From Microvirga makkahensis (GTDB lineage: Bacteria > Pseudomonadota > Alphaproteobacteria > Rhizobiales > Beijerinckiaceae): 64,000 nucleotides of DNA. The position numbers were made by a program, and so were the translations under genes. The stretch covers positions 42,868 through 106,867 of the forward strand of contig NZ_WURB01000015.1 of assembly GCF_009830105.1 (NCBI RefSeq), read 5' to 3'. Shown one piece after another: positions 25,222-33,744 of the stretch. How positions within the stretch are numbered: position 1 is the stretch's first letter; every line of letters begins with the position of its first letter. The notes under the pieces were generated by a model. The model was not told the origin of the DNA and did no database searches. It saw only the letters and a program-made list of their open reading frames with translations.

Positions 25222-27122
25222 TCCGGGGAAGGAGATTGGGAATCGGGGGGCGCCTCATTGCCGCGTTCCTCGGCGTCGGCGGGCTTGCGGTCGGCGCATG
25301 CATCGTCGGATGGCTCTCCTATGCCCGGCTCAGCGAGGAGCTGAACTCCGTCGCGACGGCTCATCTGCCGGCCCTGGCGTTCTCGGCGCGCCTCGCGGAA
25401 GCGGGGGCGGGCGTGATCGCAAGCACGCCTGATCTGGCGGTCGCCGAGAGGCGCGAGGCCTACGATCGCATTCGCGGAACGCTCGTCGAGCGTCTGTCTG
25501 TTCTCCGCCTCGTCCTCAAAGAGCGCAATGACGAGCACTCGCTGTCGCCGGAGCTTCTCGTCGTGACTGACGGCATCGAGGCCAATCTGAGGGCCATCGA
25601 TCAGGTTGCGGAAAGGCGCTTTCCCCTGCATGAGCGCTCGCGGGAGATCAGCGAGGAGCTGCGATGGCTGCAGGCCGACCTCATCGAGGAGGTCGAGCCG
25701 CTGATCGACGACGCCCGCTTCAACATCGAATCGGCCATCGGCAGGGTCGCGCCGGGGGAGGCGGCGGAGGCCGGACGAAGGACCTTGCGGGAAGAGAGCC
25801 GCAAGAGCGAGGCCCTGCTCACCATCAACGCCCACGCGAACCTCATCGTTGGCCTGCTGGGGCGGCTCGGAACAGTCCCCACGATCGAGGATCTCCGGGA
25901 TACGAGCAACTTCCTGGGCGAGATGGCGGACCAGCTCGAGGTGGAAACCAAGGCCCTCGCCAGCTGGACCGATACGATCACGATCAGCCAGATCGCCGCG
26001 CGTCTGTTGGCCCTCTCCGATCCGAAGGCCGGTCTTGCCGCCGTGAAGCAGGCCGAGCTCGAAGCGATCGCCGACGCGCAGGCGCTCCTTGCCCAGAACA
26101 GGCGGCTCGTCACCCAGCTCGGCACGCTCGTCTCCCAGGAGGTCAGCCGCACGGAGGCGATCGCACGCCGGGCGGCGGAGCGCTCCGCGGATGCGATCGT
26201 CGTCGGGCGGAATCTTCTCCTGGCGATCGCAGTCGCATCCCTGGCGATCACCGTCGTGGTCGGCTGGTTCTACGTCCGCCGCAGCCTCGTGGCGCGGCTT
26301 CAGGGGTTGACGCTCGCCGCGACGACGATTGCAACCGGTCCGACGATGCCGGTCCTGCCTCCTCCCACGGACGACGAACTGGGTGATCTCGCCAGAGCGC
26401 TCGCGGTGTTCCGCCAGACCCGGGACGATCTCGTCCAGGCCGCCAAGCTCGCTGCCCTCGGGCAGATGGCCGCGGGCATCAGCCACGAACTCAATCAGCC
26501 GCTCGCGGCGATCCGCTCGCACGCCCATAATAGCGCCGTTCTGCTCGACCGCGGCCGCATGGAGGAGGCGAGGGCGAGTCTGGACCGGATTCAGGGCCTG
26601 ACCGCCCGGATGGCGGAGCTGATCAAACACCTCAAACGCTTCGCACGCCGTCCGGCGGCCACTCTCGACGCGGTGGACCTGCGCGATGTCGTGGAGGGAG
26701 CTTTGAGCCTGTTCGAACAGCGTCTCGACGAGGAGAATGTCGACGTGAGGATCGACTTCCCCGGTTCTTCCGTGACCGTTCGAGCCGAGGAGGTCCGGCT
26801 GGAGCAGGTGATCGTCAATTTGATCGCGAACGCGCTCGACGAACTCGCCGGACAAAGCGACCGGCGGATCGAAATCCGCGCCGAAATCAGGGGCGACCGG
26901 GTTCGCCTTGCCGTGACCGACAACGGTTCCGGCATCGACGAGAAGCACCGCGAGGCCGTCTTCGATCCCTTCTTCACCACGAAGCCCGCGGGATTAGGGC
27001 TCGGACTCGGCCTCTCGATGTCCTACAACATCGTCAAGGATTTCGGGGGAGACTTGATGTTGGCGAATACCGGGCCCGTGGGGACAACCTTCGTGATCGA
27101 TCTGGCGGCGGGGCAGGCATGA
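25218..27122 (+). CDS. Sensor histidine kinase, PgtB/DctB-like
   Basis: Membrane kinase of 634 residues. TM1 is ~11-33 and TM2 ~331-352, enclosing a ~300-residue, largely helical periplasmic domain. A HAMP-like linker follows. The phospho-acceptor is His423 in GQMAAGISHELNQPLAAI. ATP-binding boxes are VIVNLIANALDEL (N), DNGSGID (G1) and GLGLGLGLSMSYNI (G2). SHELNQPLAAI is typical of NtrB/DctB-type kinases that pair with sigma-54 activators, and such a regulator is encoded next with a four-base overlap (ATGA). The large helical sensor fits docking of the PgtC-like protein. Confidence 0.9.
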   Translation: MIRGRRLGIGGRLIAAFLGVGGLAVGACIVGWLSYARLSEELNSVATAHLPALAFSARLAEAGAGVIASTPDLAVAERREAYDRIRGTLVERLSVLRLVLKERNDEHSLSPELLVVTDGIEANLRAIDQVAERRFPLHERSREISEELRWLQADLIEEVEPLIDDARFNIESAIGRVAPGEAAEAGRRTLREESRKSEALLTINAHANLIVGLLGRLGTVPTIEDLRDTSNFLGEMADQLEVETKALASWTDTITISQIAARLLALSDPKAGLAAVKQAELEAIADAQALLAQNRRLVTQLGTLVSQEVSRTEAIARRAAERSADAIVVGRNLLLAIAVASLAITVVVGWFYVRRSLVARLQGLTLAATTIATGPTMPVLPPPTDDELGDLARALAVFRQTRDDLVQAAKLAALGQMAAGISHELNQPLAAIRSHAHNSAVLLDRGRMEEARASLDRIQGLTARMAELIKHLKRFARRPAATLDAVDLRDVVEGALSLFEQRLDEENVDVRIDFPGSSVTVRAEEVRLEQVIVNLIANALDELAGQSDRRIEIRAEIRGDRVRLAVTDNGSGIDEKHREAVFDPFFTTKPAGLGLGLGLSMSYNIVKDFGGDLMLANTGPVGTTFVIDLAAGQA

Positions 27123-28468
27123 GCGCCGAGCCGAAGATCGTTCTGGTCGACGACGATCCGGAAGTGCGTGACGCATACCGGCAGACGCTGGAGCTCGACG
27201 GATTCGGAGTCGCCGCGGTCAGCTCCGCCAAGGCGGGCCTCGACAGGCTCTCGCCCGATCTTCCGGTCGTCGTCGTGAGCGACGTGCGAATGCCGGATTT
27301 GGACGGTTTCGGGCTGCTCGAGGCCGTCCGCGCGGTCGATCCCGAGATTCCGGTCATCCTCGTGACGGGGCATGGCGACGTGCCGATGGCGATCAAGGCG
27401 GTCCGGGCGGGAGCCTGGGATTTCATCGAGAAACCGGCGGATCCGATCAGGCTCGTCGAAACGGCGCGGCGAGCCGTCGCGCATCGCAGCCTCATCCTCG
27501 AGAACCGGGCCCTCAAGGCGGGGTCGGTCGATCAGGATCCCTTCTCCGGCCGTCTGATCGGCCGCTCCGCGGCCATAGAACGGCTGCGGCGAACCCTGAG
27601 GACGCTCGCCGAGGCCGAGGCCGACGTGCTGCTTCACGGCGAGACCGGCACCGGCAAGGAGGTCGCCGCACGTGCCCTTCATGATTTCGGGCTGAGGCGG
27701 AAGGGAAGGTTCGTGGCCGTCAATTGCGGCGCGATGCCGGAGACCATCATCGAGAGCGAGTTGTTCGGCCATGAGCCGGGCGCCTTCACCGGCGCCCGTG
27801 AACGGCGGATCGGGAAGATCGAGCATGCGAGCGGCGGCACGCTCTTCCTGGATGAAATCGAGTCCATGCCCATGGCGGCGCAGATCCGGCTGCTGCGCGT
27901 GCTTCAGGAGAGGACCATCGTGCGCCTCGGATCGAACAAGGAAGTTCCCGTCGATATCCGCGTCATTGCCGCCACCAAGGCCGACCTGACCGAGCGCGCG
28001 GCCAAGGGCGCATTCCGCGAGGATCTGGTCTACCGGCTGAACGTCGTCACCATCCGTCTGCCGCCCCTTCGCGAGCGTCGGGACGACGTGCCCGTGCTCT
28101 TCAACCACTTCCTCAATCTCGCCGCCGCGCGCCAGGCGAGGGCGGTGCCTGCGCTGGACCCGTCCTTCCAGGAAAAGCTTCGGCAGCAGGACTGGCCCGG
28201 TAACGTGCGCGAGCTGCGCAACGCGGCCGAACGCTATCTCCTCGGCCTGGATGACGACGATCCGCAACAGACGGAGCAGAGCCCCAAGGGCGTTCTCACC
28301 CTGGAACAGCGGATGGAGGCGGCTGAGCGGTGCGTGATCGAGGAAACCCTCGCCCTCATGGGCGGACGCGTCGGCGCCACCGCCGAGGCGCTCGGGATCA
28401 CCAGAAAGACGCTTTACCTGAAGATGAAGAAATACGATCTCGGCCGCGCCGACGGCGCCGACGGCTGA
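27119..28468 (+). CDS. Sigma-54-dependent response regulator, PgtA/DctD-like
   Basis: Protein of 449 residues in three parts. The receiver domain has its phospho-acceptor Asp55 in VVVSDVRMPD. The AAA+ domain has Walker A GETGTGKE at 174-181, the sigma-54 contact loop GAFTGA at 221-226 and Walker B LFLDEIESM. The C-terminal Fis-type helix-turn-helix is GATAEALGITRKTLYLKMKK. The intact GAFTGA loop predicts activation of a sigma-54 promoter. A near-perfect one lies 126 bp downstream before the next operon, with a dyad suited to activator binding just after this gene. Confidence 0.93.
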   Translation: MSAEPKIVLVDDDPEVRDAYRQTLELDGFGVAAVSSAKAGLDRLSPDLPVVVVSDVRMPDLDGFGLLEAVRAVDPEIPVILVTGHGDVPMAIKAVRAGAWDFIEKPADPIRLVETARRAVAHRSLILENRALKAGSVDQDPFSGRLIGRSAAIERLRRTLRTLAEAEADVLLHGETGTGKEVAARALHDFGLRRKGRFVAVNCGAMPETIIESELFGHEPGAFTGARERRIGKIEHASGGTLFLDEIESMPMAAQIRLLRVLQERTIVRLGSNKEVPVDIRVIAATKADLTERAAKGAFREDLVYRLNVVTIRLPPLRERRDDVPVLFNHFLNLAAARQARAVPALDPSFQEKLRQQDWPGNVRELRNAAERYLLGLDDDDPQQTEQSPKGVLTLEQRMEAAERCVIEETLALMGGRVGATAEALGITRKTLYLKMKKYDLGRADGADG

Positions 28469-28479
28469 TGTTACCGCGC

Positions 28480-28493
28480 TGACCCATCGGTCA
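28480..28493. promoter_or_regulatory. Candidate upstream activator site for the response regulator
   Basis: TGACCCATCGGTCA has perfect five-base arms TGACC/GGTCA around CATC. It lies about 100 bp upstream of the -24 element, the usual distance for an enhancer-type site. GTTACC occurs on both sides (near 28470 and 28502). Binding by the adjacent regulator is inferred. Confidence 0.5.
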
Positions 28494-28593
28494 CTCTGAT
28501 CCGTTACCCTTCTTTCCCTCGTTCAGGCGCCTGAGCCGTCGTCGTTCCGGTTTCGCCCGTATCGCGGCAGCGGACGATCGCCCGGAGTGGGGT

Positions 28594-28609
28594 TGGCACG
28601 GCCATTGCA
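28594..28609 (+). promoter_or_regulatory. Sigma-54 promoter of the importer operon
   Basis: TGGCACGGCCATTGCA matches the sigma-54 consensus TGGCAC-N5-TTGCA exactly. The invariant GG (28595-28596) and GC (28607-28608) are ten bases apart. Transcription would start near 28620, leaving a leader of about 50 nt before the TGGAGGAAA ribosome binding site of the binding-protein gene. Confidence 0.92.
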
Positions 28610-28672
28610 TGAATGGTGGCTGGACGCCTTCGGGCGGACCCAACCATAGAGCCATCATGTTGGAGGAAACTG

Positions 28673-29995
28673 ATGCTACGCCACTCTGCCGCCGCGGCGG
28701 CCCTGATCGGTGCTGCCCTGTTCACGGGAGCAGCCTTCGCCCAGTCCGGTAAGGTCACCGTCGTGACCTCGTTCTCGAAGGACGTGACCGATCCCTTCAA
28801 GCAGGCCTTCGAGAAGGCTCATCCGGGCGTCACCCTGGACGTGCAGAACCGGAACACCAACGCCGGCGTGAAGTTCGTCGAAGAGACGAAGGCCAACAAT
28901 CAGATCGATGTCTTCTGGGCTTCGGCTCCGGACGCATTCGAGGTTCTCAAGGGCAAGGGCCTGCTGCAGCAGTACAAGCCGAAGGCCGAGGGCATTCCGG
29001 AAAAGATCGGCTCCTATCCGATCAACGATCCGCAGGGCTTCTACTCGGGTTTCGCGGCATCGGGCTACGGCATCATGTGGAATGACCGTTACGCCAAGGC
29101 GAACGATCTGCCCGAGCCGAAGGACTGGCAGGATCTCGCCAAGCCGGTCTATTTCGACCACGTCGCCATGGCGGCGCCCTCGCGCTCCGGCACGACCCAC
29201 CTGACGATCGAGACGATCCTCCAGGGCGAAGGCTGGGACAAGGGCTGGCGTACCCTGAAGGAAATGTCCGGCAATTTCCGGCAGATCACGGAGCGCTCCT
29301 TCGGCGTTCCCGAGGCCGTGAATTCCGGTCAGGTCGGCTTCGGCATCGTGATCGACTTCTTCGCCTTTTCGTCGCAGGCTTCGGGCTTCCCGGTGAAGTT
29401 CGTCTATCCGACCGTCACCACGATCGTGCCGGCGAATGTCGCCGTGGTCGCCAACGCCCCGAACAAGGCCGGCGCGGAGGCTTTCGTCGATTACCTGGTC
29501 TCGCCTGCGGGCCAGGAGGTGCTGCTCGAGCCGAGCATTCGCCGTCTGCCGGTCAATCCGGCCGTCTACGCCAAGGCTCCGGCCGATTATCCGAATCCCT
29601 TCAAGGATCCCTCCCTCGGCGCGCGCGTGAAGTTCGACGTGGACGTGTCTGAGAAGCGCTCCAACGTCGTCGACGTTCTCTACGATCAGACCATCACGTT
29701 CCAGCTCGATGCGCTCAAGGCCGCGACGAAGGCCATCCACGACGCCGAGGCCGCGCTCGCCAAGAAGGACAACGCGGAAGCCAAGGCCCTCGTGAAGGAG
29801 GCCCGCGATCTGGTGGCGGCCATGCCGATCACGGAGGAGCAGGCCGCATCGCCCGAGATCGCCGGTGCCTTTACCGGCGGCAAGCAGAAGGGCGCACGCC
29901 AAGCCGAGCTCGAGCAGCAATGGGCGGCCTTCGCCAAGGAGCGTTATCAGCAGGCCCTTGCCAAGTCCGAGCAGGCGCTGAAGCTCGCCCGCTGA
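28673..29995 (+). CDS. ABC importer substrate-binding protein (AfuA/PgtC-related)
   Basis: Periplasmic protein of 440 residues with a clear signal peptide (cleavage near AFAQSG, residue 24). The family-1 domain has VTVVTSFSKDVTDPFKQAFE, VFWASAPDAFEVLKGKG and APSRSGTTHLTIETI. A ~110-residue Ala/Lys/Glu-rich helical tail follows, unusual for plain iron-binding proteins and shared with the sensor paralogue at 23848. It is the first gene after the sigma-54 promoter and is followed by a permease and an ATPase. Often annotated as iron-binding, but AfuA relatives bind sugar phosphates, and the PgtCBA-like control suggests an organic phosphate here. The ligand is not readable from sequence. Confidence 0.85.
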   Translation: MLRHSAAAAALIGAALFTGAAFAQSGKVTVVTSFSKDVTDPFKQAFEKAHPGVTLDVQNRNTNAGVKFVEETKANNQIDVFWASAPDAFEVLKGKGLLQQYKPKAEGIPEKIGSYPINDPQGFYSGFAASGYGIMWNDRYAKANDLPEPKDWQDLAKPVYFDHVAMAAPSRSGTTHLTIETILQGEGWDKGWRTLKEMSGNFRQITERSFGVPEAVNSGQVGFGIVIDFFAFSSQASGFPVKFVYPTVTTIVPANVAVVANAPNKAGAEAFVDYLVSPAGQEVLLEPSIRRLPVNPAVYAKAPADYPNPFKDPSLGARVKFDVDVSEKRSNVVDVLYDQTITFQLDALKAATKAIHDAEAALAKKDNAEAKALVKEARDLVAAMPITEEQAASPEIAGAFTGGKQKGARQAELEQQWAAFAKERYQQALAKSEQALKLAR

Positions 29996-30008
29996 TCTGA
30001 CACTCGTC

Positions 30009-30034
30009 GGGCGGCTCGTGAAGGTGAGCCGCCC
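30009..30034 (+). terminator. Hairpin between binding-protein and permease genes
   Basis: GGGCGGCTC and GAGCCGCCC form a perfect nine-base stem around an eight-base loop, followed by only two Ts. It likely works as a partial terminator or 3' stabiliser, giving more binding protein than permease, a common pattern in ABC importer operons. Confidence 0.7.
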
Positions 30035-30067
30035 TTAAAGCCCATTATCGGATTCAGGAGAGCGTCC

Positions 30068-31807
30068 ATGGCCGGCGCCACGACCGCCGGGCGAGCGCAT
30101 GCGCCGTCCAGGTCCCTCAGGCATCTCACCATATCGGCTTCCCCGGGGCAGCTTGCTCTCGCCCTCGGAATAGCCGTCTTTCTGGCCCTGTTCCTTGTCA
30201 TTCCCGTGGGGACGGTGATCTACGTCGCCTTCACGGAAAAGGGGACGGGCGCATTCACCCTCGTCAATTTCCTCGACTTCGCGCGCACGGATCTCTTCAT
30301 CCGTTCCTTCTGGAACTCCGTCTATGTGTCCGCGATGTCGGTGGTCGTCGCATCCATCTTCGCCCTGCCGCTCGCCTATATCACCACGCGCTTCGAGTTC
30401 CGAGGCGCCATGCTGATCCAGACGCTGGGATTTCTGCCGCTGATCATGCCGCCCTTCGTCGGCGCGGTCGCGATGCTGCTCCTGTTCGGCCGCAACGGCA
30501 CCGTGAACCTTCTCCTGAACGACTGGTTCGGCTTCAGGATCCCGTTCATGGAAGGATTGAACGGGGTGATCTTCGTTCAGGCCGTCCACTATTTTCCCTT
30601 CATTCTGATCAATCTCTCGGCCGCTTTACGCAATATCGACCGGTCCATGGAGGAGGCGGCGCAGAATCTCGGCAGCTCCGGCTTTCGCCTGTTCCGCCGC
30701 ATTGTCTTCCCGCTGGCCATGCCGGGCTATATCGCGGGCGCCTCGCTGGTGTTCGTGAAGGTGTTCGACGATCTCGCGACGCCACTGCTCCTGAACGTCA
30801 AGGACATGCTCGCGCCGCAGGCCTATCTGCGCGTGACGTCCATCGGCATCGCGGATCCGATGGGATACGTGATCTCCGTCGTGCTCATCTGCATGTCCAT
30901 TCTGGCCATGTGGATCTCGGCGCGCGCCATGCGGGGCAAGGACTACGCCACCGTGCAGCGCGGCGGCGGCGGCTTGTCGAAGCGCCGGATGCGGCCCTGG
31001 GAGAGCGCTGTCGCCTATGGGGCCGTCCTGCTCATTCTCCTCCTGGTGCTGGCGCCGCATATCGGATTGCTGCTGCTGTCCTTCGCGACGATCTGGTCCT
31101 TCAGCCCTCTGCCGGATGCCTATACGCTGGCTCATTACGGCCGCGTGTTCGGCGAGAGCTTCGTCTATGTGAAGAACACGCTCGTCTATGCCTCCATTGC
31201 CGGATTGATCGACGTCGTTCTCGGCACGGCCATCGCATATCTCGTGCTGCGGACGAGGCTCGTCGGACGGGAGTGGCTCGACTGGGCGGCCACGGCCGCG
31301 CTGGCGATTCCGGGTGTCGTGCTCGGTATCGGGTATCTGCGGACCTTCTACGGCGTTCAGCTTCCCGACGGCACTCCGCTCGCTACCCTGTGGATCACGA
31401 TCGTGCTGGCGCTTGCGATCCGGCGCCTGCCGTACGCTCTGAGAGCCTGCTATGCGGCTCTCCAGCAGATCTCGGTCTCGCTTGAGGAGGCGGCGGAGAA
31501 TCTCGGGGCCACCAAGGTGCGCACGGTCCGGCGGATCGTCCTGCCGCTCATGGCGGGCGGCATCCTGGCGGGTTTCGTCACGAGCTTCGCCACGGCCGCC
31601 GTCGAGCTTTCGGCGACCCTGATGCTCGTCCAGTCGAACGCGGACGCGCCGCTCGCCTATGGCCTCTACGTCTTCATGCAGTCTCCCGCGGGGCGTGGTC
31701 CGGGCGCGGCGCTTGGCGTCATCGCCGTGCTGCTCGTCGCCTTGTGCACCTTCGCGTCGCACCTGATCATCGAAAAGAGCCAGAAGGCCAAAGCGGCCGG
31801 GCGCTGA
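30068..31807 (+). CDS. ABC importer permease with two fused membrane domains (FbpB-like)
   Basis: Protein of 579 residues with about 12 helices in two homologous halves. Each half carries an ATPase-coupling EAA loop: EEAAQNLGSSGFRLFRRIVF (~first half) and EEAAENLGATKVRTVRRIVL (second half). The fused form is typical of the ferric iron/2-aminoethylphosphonate/sugar-phosphate group of importers. A soluble linker around residues 290-315 joins the halves. It depends on the binding protein before it and the ATPase after it (30-bp gap). Confidence 0.92.
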   Translation: MAGATTAGRAHAPSRSLRHLTISASPGQLALALGIAVFLALFLVIPVGTVIYVAFTEKGTGAFTLVNFLDFARTDLFIRSFWNSVYVSAMSVVVASIFALPLAYITTRFEFRGAMLIQTLGFLPLIMPPFVGAVAMLLLFGRNGTVNLLLNDWFGFRIPFMEGLNGVIFVQAVHYFPFILINLSAALRNIDRSMEEAAQNLGSSGFRLFRRIVFPLAMPGYIAGASLVFVKVFDDLATPLLLNVKDMLAPQAYLRVTSIGIADPMGYVISVVLICMSILAMWISARAMRGKDYATVQRGGGGLSKRRMRPWESAVAYGAVLLILLLVLAPHIGLLLLSFATIWSFSPLPDAYTLAHYGRVFGESFVYVKNTLVYASIAGLIDVVLGTAIAYLVLRTRLVGREWLDWAATAALAIPGVVLGIGYLRTFYGVQLPDGTPLATLWITIVLALAIRRLPYALRACYAALQQISVSLEEAAENLGATKVRTVRRIVLPLMAGGILAGFVTSFATAAVELSATLMLVQSNADAPLAYGLYVFMQSPAGRGPGAALGVIAVLLVALCTFASHLIIEKSQKAKAAGR

Positions 31808-31837
31808 TCGCGTCCCGAGCCTGAGGAAACGACATCC

Positions 31838-32935
31838 ATGAACCAGCCTTTTCCTGTCGCATCATCCGGCGCCAACGCCATCGACGTGGACATCCGAAAC
31901 GTCGACCTGTCCTACGGCGCCAATCACGTCCTCAAGGGCATCAATCTCCATATCAGGCCGGGGGAATTCTTCGCCTTTCTCGGGCCTTCCGGCTGCGGAA
32001 AGACGACGCTGCTGCGCCTGATCGCAGGCTTCAACCATGCCGATGGAGGCGAAGTGCTGGTCGGAGGGCGGAACGTATCGCATCTGCCGCCGTGGAAGCG
32101 CGATGTCGGCATGGTGTTCCAATCCTATGCCCTGTGGCCGCACATGACGGTGAGGCGCAATGTGGCGTTCGGCCTCGAGGAGCGGAAGGTCCCGAAGGCA
32201 GAGATCGACAGGCGCGTGGCTGCTGCCCTCGAGCTCGTGGGGCTCGCTCACCTTGCCGACCGCCGCCCCTCGCAGCTCTCCGGCGGTCAGCAGCAGCGGG
32301 TCGCCGTTGCCCGCACCATCGCGATCGAGCCGAAGGTGCTCCTTCTCGATGAGCCCCTCTCCAACCTCGACGCCAAGATGCGCGTCCAGGTACGGCGGGA
32401 ACTGCGCGATCTCCAGCAGCGGCTCGGGCTGACGACGATCTTCGTCACGCACGACCAGGAGGAGGCCAACACGATCTGTGACCGCATCGCGGTGATGAAC
32501 GACGGTGTTGTCCAGCAGGTCGGCACGCCCATGGAGCTTTACGAGAAACCCGCCAATCTCTTCGTGGCGAACTTCCTCGGGACGGCCAACATCGTTCCGG
32601 GCCGCGTGGTGTCCGAGGGAGGCGCGCGCTTCTTCGACATCGAAGGGGGCGTACGTCTGCCGATTCCGGCTCACGTCGCCCTGTCGGAGGGTGCGAAGCT
32701 CGTGTTCAGGCCTCAGCACGCGTCTCTGGGCAAGGGCGGGGCGGACGATGTCCTGCTGCCGGGCACCATCGTACACAGCGAGTTTCTCGGCTCGACGCTT
32801 CGCTATGGGGTGAAGGTCGGAGCGGCGGAGGTTTCCATCGATACCCCGTTCCAATCGGGCGAGGCCCTCTACCAGCCGGGCTCCGCCGTCGAGCTCGGCC
32901 TCTCGCTGCGCTCGGCCCTTTGGCTCGCTTCCTGA
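31838..32935 (+). CDS. ABC importer ATP-binding protein (FbpC/PotA-like)
   Basis: Protein of 365 residues. Walker A is GPSGCGKTT (~49-57), the signature is [15 protein letters not shown], Walker B is VLLLDEPLSNLD and the switch His is in FVTHDQEEA. A C-terminal TOBE-type regulatory domain (~260-365; LVFRPQHASL, FLGSTLRYGVKV) follows. This architecture is that of the Fe3+/polyamine/phosphonate class. It completes the importer begun at 28673. Confidence 0.93.
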   Translation: MNQPFPVASSGANAIDVDIRNVDLSYGANHVLKGINLHIRPGEFFAFLGPSGCGKTTLLRLIAGFNHADGGEVLVGGRNVSHLPPWKRDVGMVFQSYALWPHMTVRRNVAFGLEERKVPKAEIDRRVAAALELVGLAHLADRRPSQLSGGQQQRVAVARTIAIEPKVLLLDEPLSNLDAKMRVQVRRELRDLQQRLGLTTIFVTHDQEEANTICDRIAVMNDGVVQQVGTPMELYEKPANLFVANFLGTANIVPGRVVSEGGARFFDIEGGVRLPIPAHVALSEGAKLVFRPQHASLGKGGADDVLLPGTIVHSEFLGSTLRYGVKVGAAEVSIDTPFQSGEALYQPGSAVELGLSLRSALWLAS

Positions 32936-33049
32936 GGCGAGATGTGGCACTTGGCGCAAGCCGCATGACATGTTCTTTCGGCAGGAGGACGGGAATTGCC
33001 GCTCCTCCCGCCGCGGACGCTCGATTCCCTCCCTTTCCAGCAGCGATTC

Positions 33050-33718
33050 ATGATTCCCTTGAAAGCCATCATCTTCGATCTCGACGGAACTCTCGTCGAC
33101 AGTGCGCGTGATCTCCAGAACGCGACGAACGCCCTGCTGGCTGAGGAAGGCCTTCGGCAGGTCAGTCTCGCCGAGGTCAAATCCATGATCGGGGACGGAG
33201 CCGCCAAGCTCGTGGAGCGCGCCATCGTCGCGACCGGAGGAGATCCGGCGCGACTGCCCGAACTGGTTGCCCGCTTCCTCAAGATCTACGCAGCCAACTC
33301 TTCCTGCCACACCGAGGCCTATCCCGGCGTCCCGCAGACGCTGGAGAGCCTGAAGCGTCTCGGGCTGCCGCTGGCCGTCGTCACCAACAAGCCCTATGCG
33401 GCGACGATCGACATTCTCGAGAGTCTCGGACTGCGCGGTTTCTTCGATACGGTGGTCGGAGGCGATACCCTGCCCGAGCGCAAGCCTCATCCGGCTCCTG
33501 TCCTGATGGCCTTGCAACGCTTGGGAGTGGAACCCGAGGCCGCGCTCATGATCGGGGACAACTACCACGACGTGCAGGCGGCCCGCGCCGCCGGCGTTCG
33601 CGCCTGTGCGGTGACCTACGGCTACAGTCACAAGCCCCACGCGGAACTCGGCGCCGATCGTCTGATCGATACGATGCCGGATCTTCTGCCCATCATCGAA
33701 GGCGCGACTGCCGCATGA
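33050..33718 (+). CDS. HAD phosphatase, phosphoglycolate phosphatase-like
   Basis: Protein of 222 residues with the HAD motifs in order: nucleophile DLDGTLVDS near residue 10, VVTNKP for motif II, KPHPAP for motif III Lys and MIGDNYHDVQAAR for motif IV. The cap is the small alpha-helical type of phosphoglycolate phosphatase Gph. It hydrolyses a phosphate ester, releasing Pi. It follows the importer ATPase by 114 bp in the same direction. If it is part of the regulon, it would dephosphorylate the imported compound. A repair role for 2-phosphoglycolate is the alternative. The ATG at 33050 places the HAD strand at the N-terminus. Confidence 0.85.
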   Translation: MIPLKAIIFDLDGTLVDSARDLQNATNALLAEEGLRQVSLAEVKSMIGDGAAKLVERAIVATGGDPARLPELVARFLKIYAANSSCHTEAYPGVPQTLESLKRLGLPLAVVTNKPYAATIDILESLGLRGFFDTVVGGDTLPERKPHPAPVLMALQRLGVEPEAALMIGDNYHDVQAARAAGVRACAVTYGYSHKPHAELGADRLIDTMPDLLPIIEGATAA

Positions 33719-33744
33719 CGTATCATTTCCCGGAAGCATGATCC

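Noticed and set aside
24906..26948. 680-codon minus-strand frame
   Set aside because: Antisense shadow of the histidine kinase gene, which has all kinase boxes in the opposite direction.
28673..29995. Assignment as a dedicated ferric-iron binding protein
   Set aside because: The conserved Tyr pair of FbpA was not evident, and the long helical tail plus Pgt-like control fit organic phosphate relatives better. Left open.
31862..33739. 625-codon minus-strand frame
   Set aside because: Spans the complement of the importer ATPase and HAD genes; composition is typical of a shadow frame.
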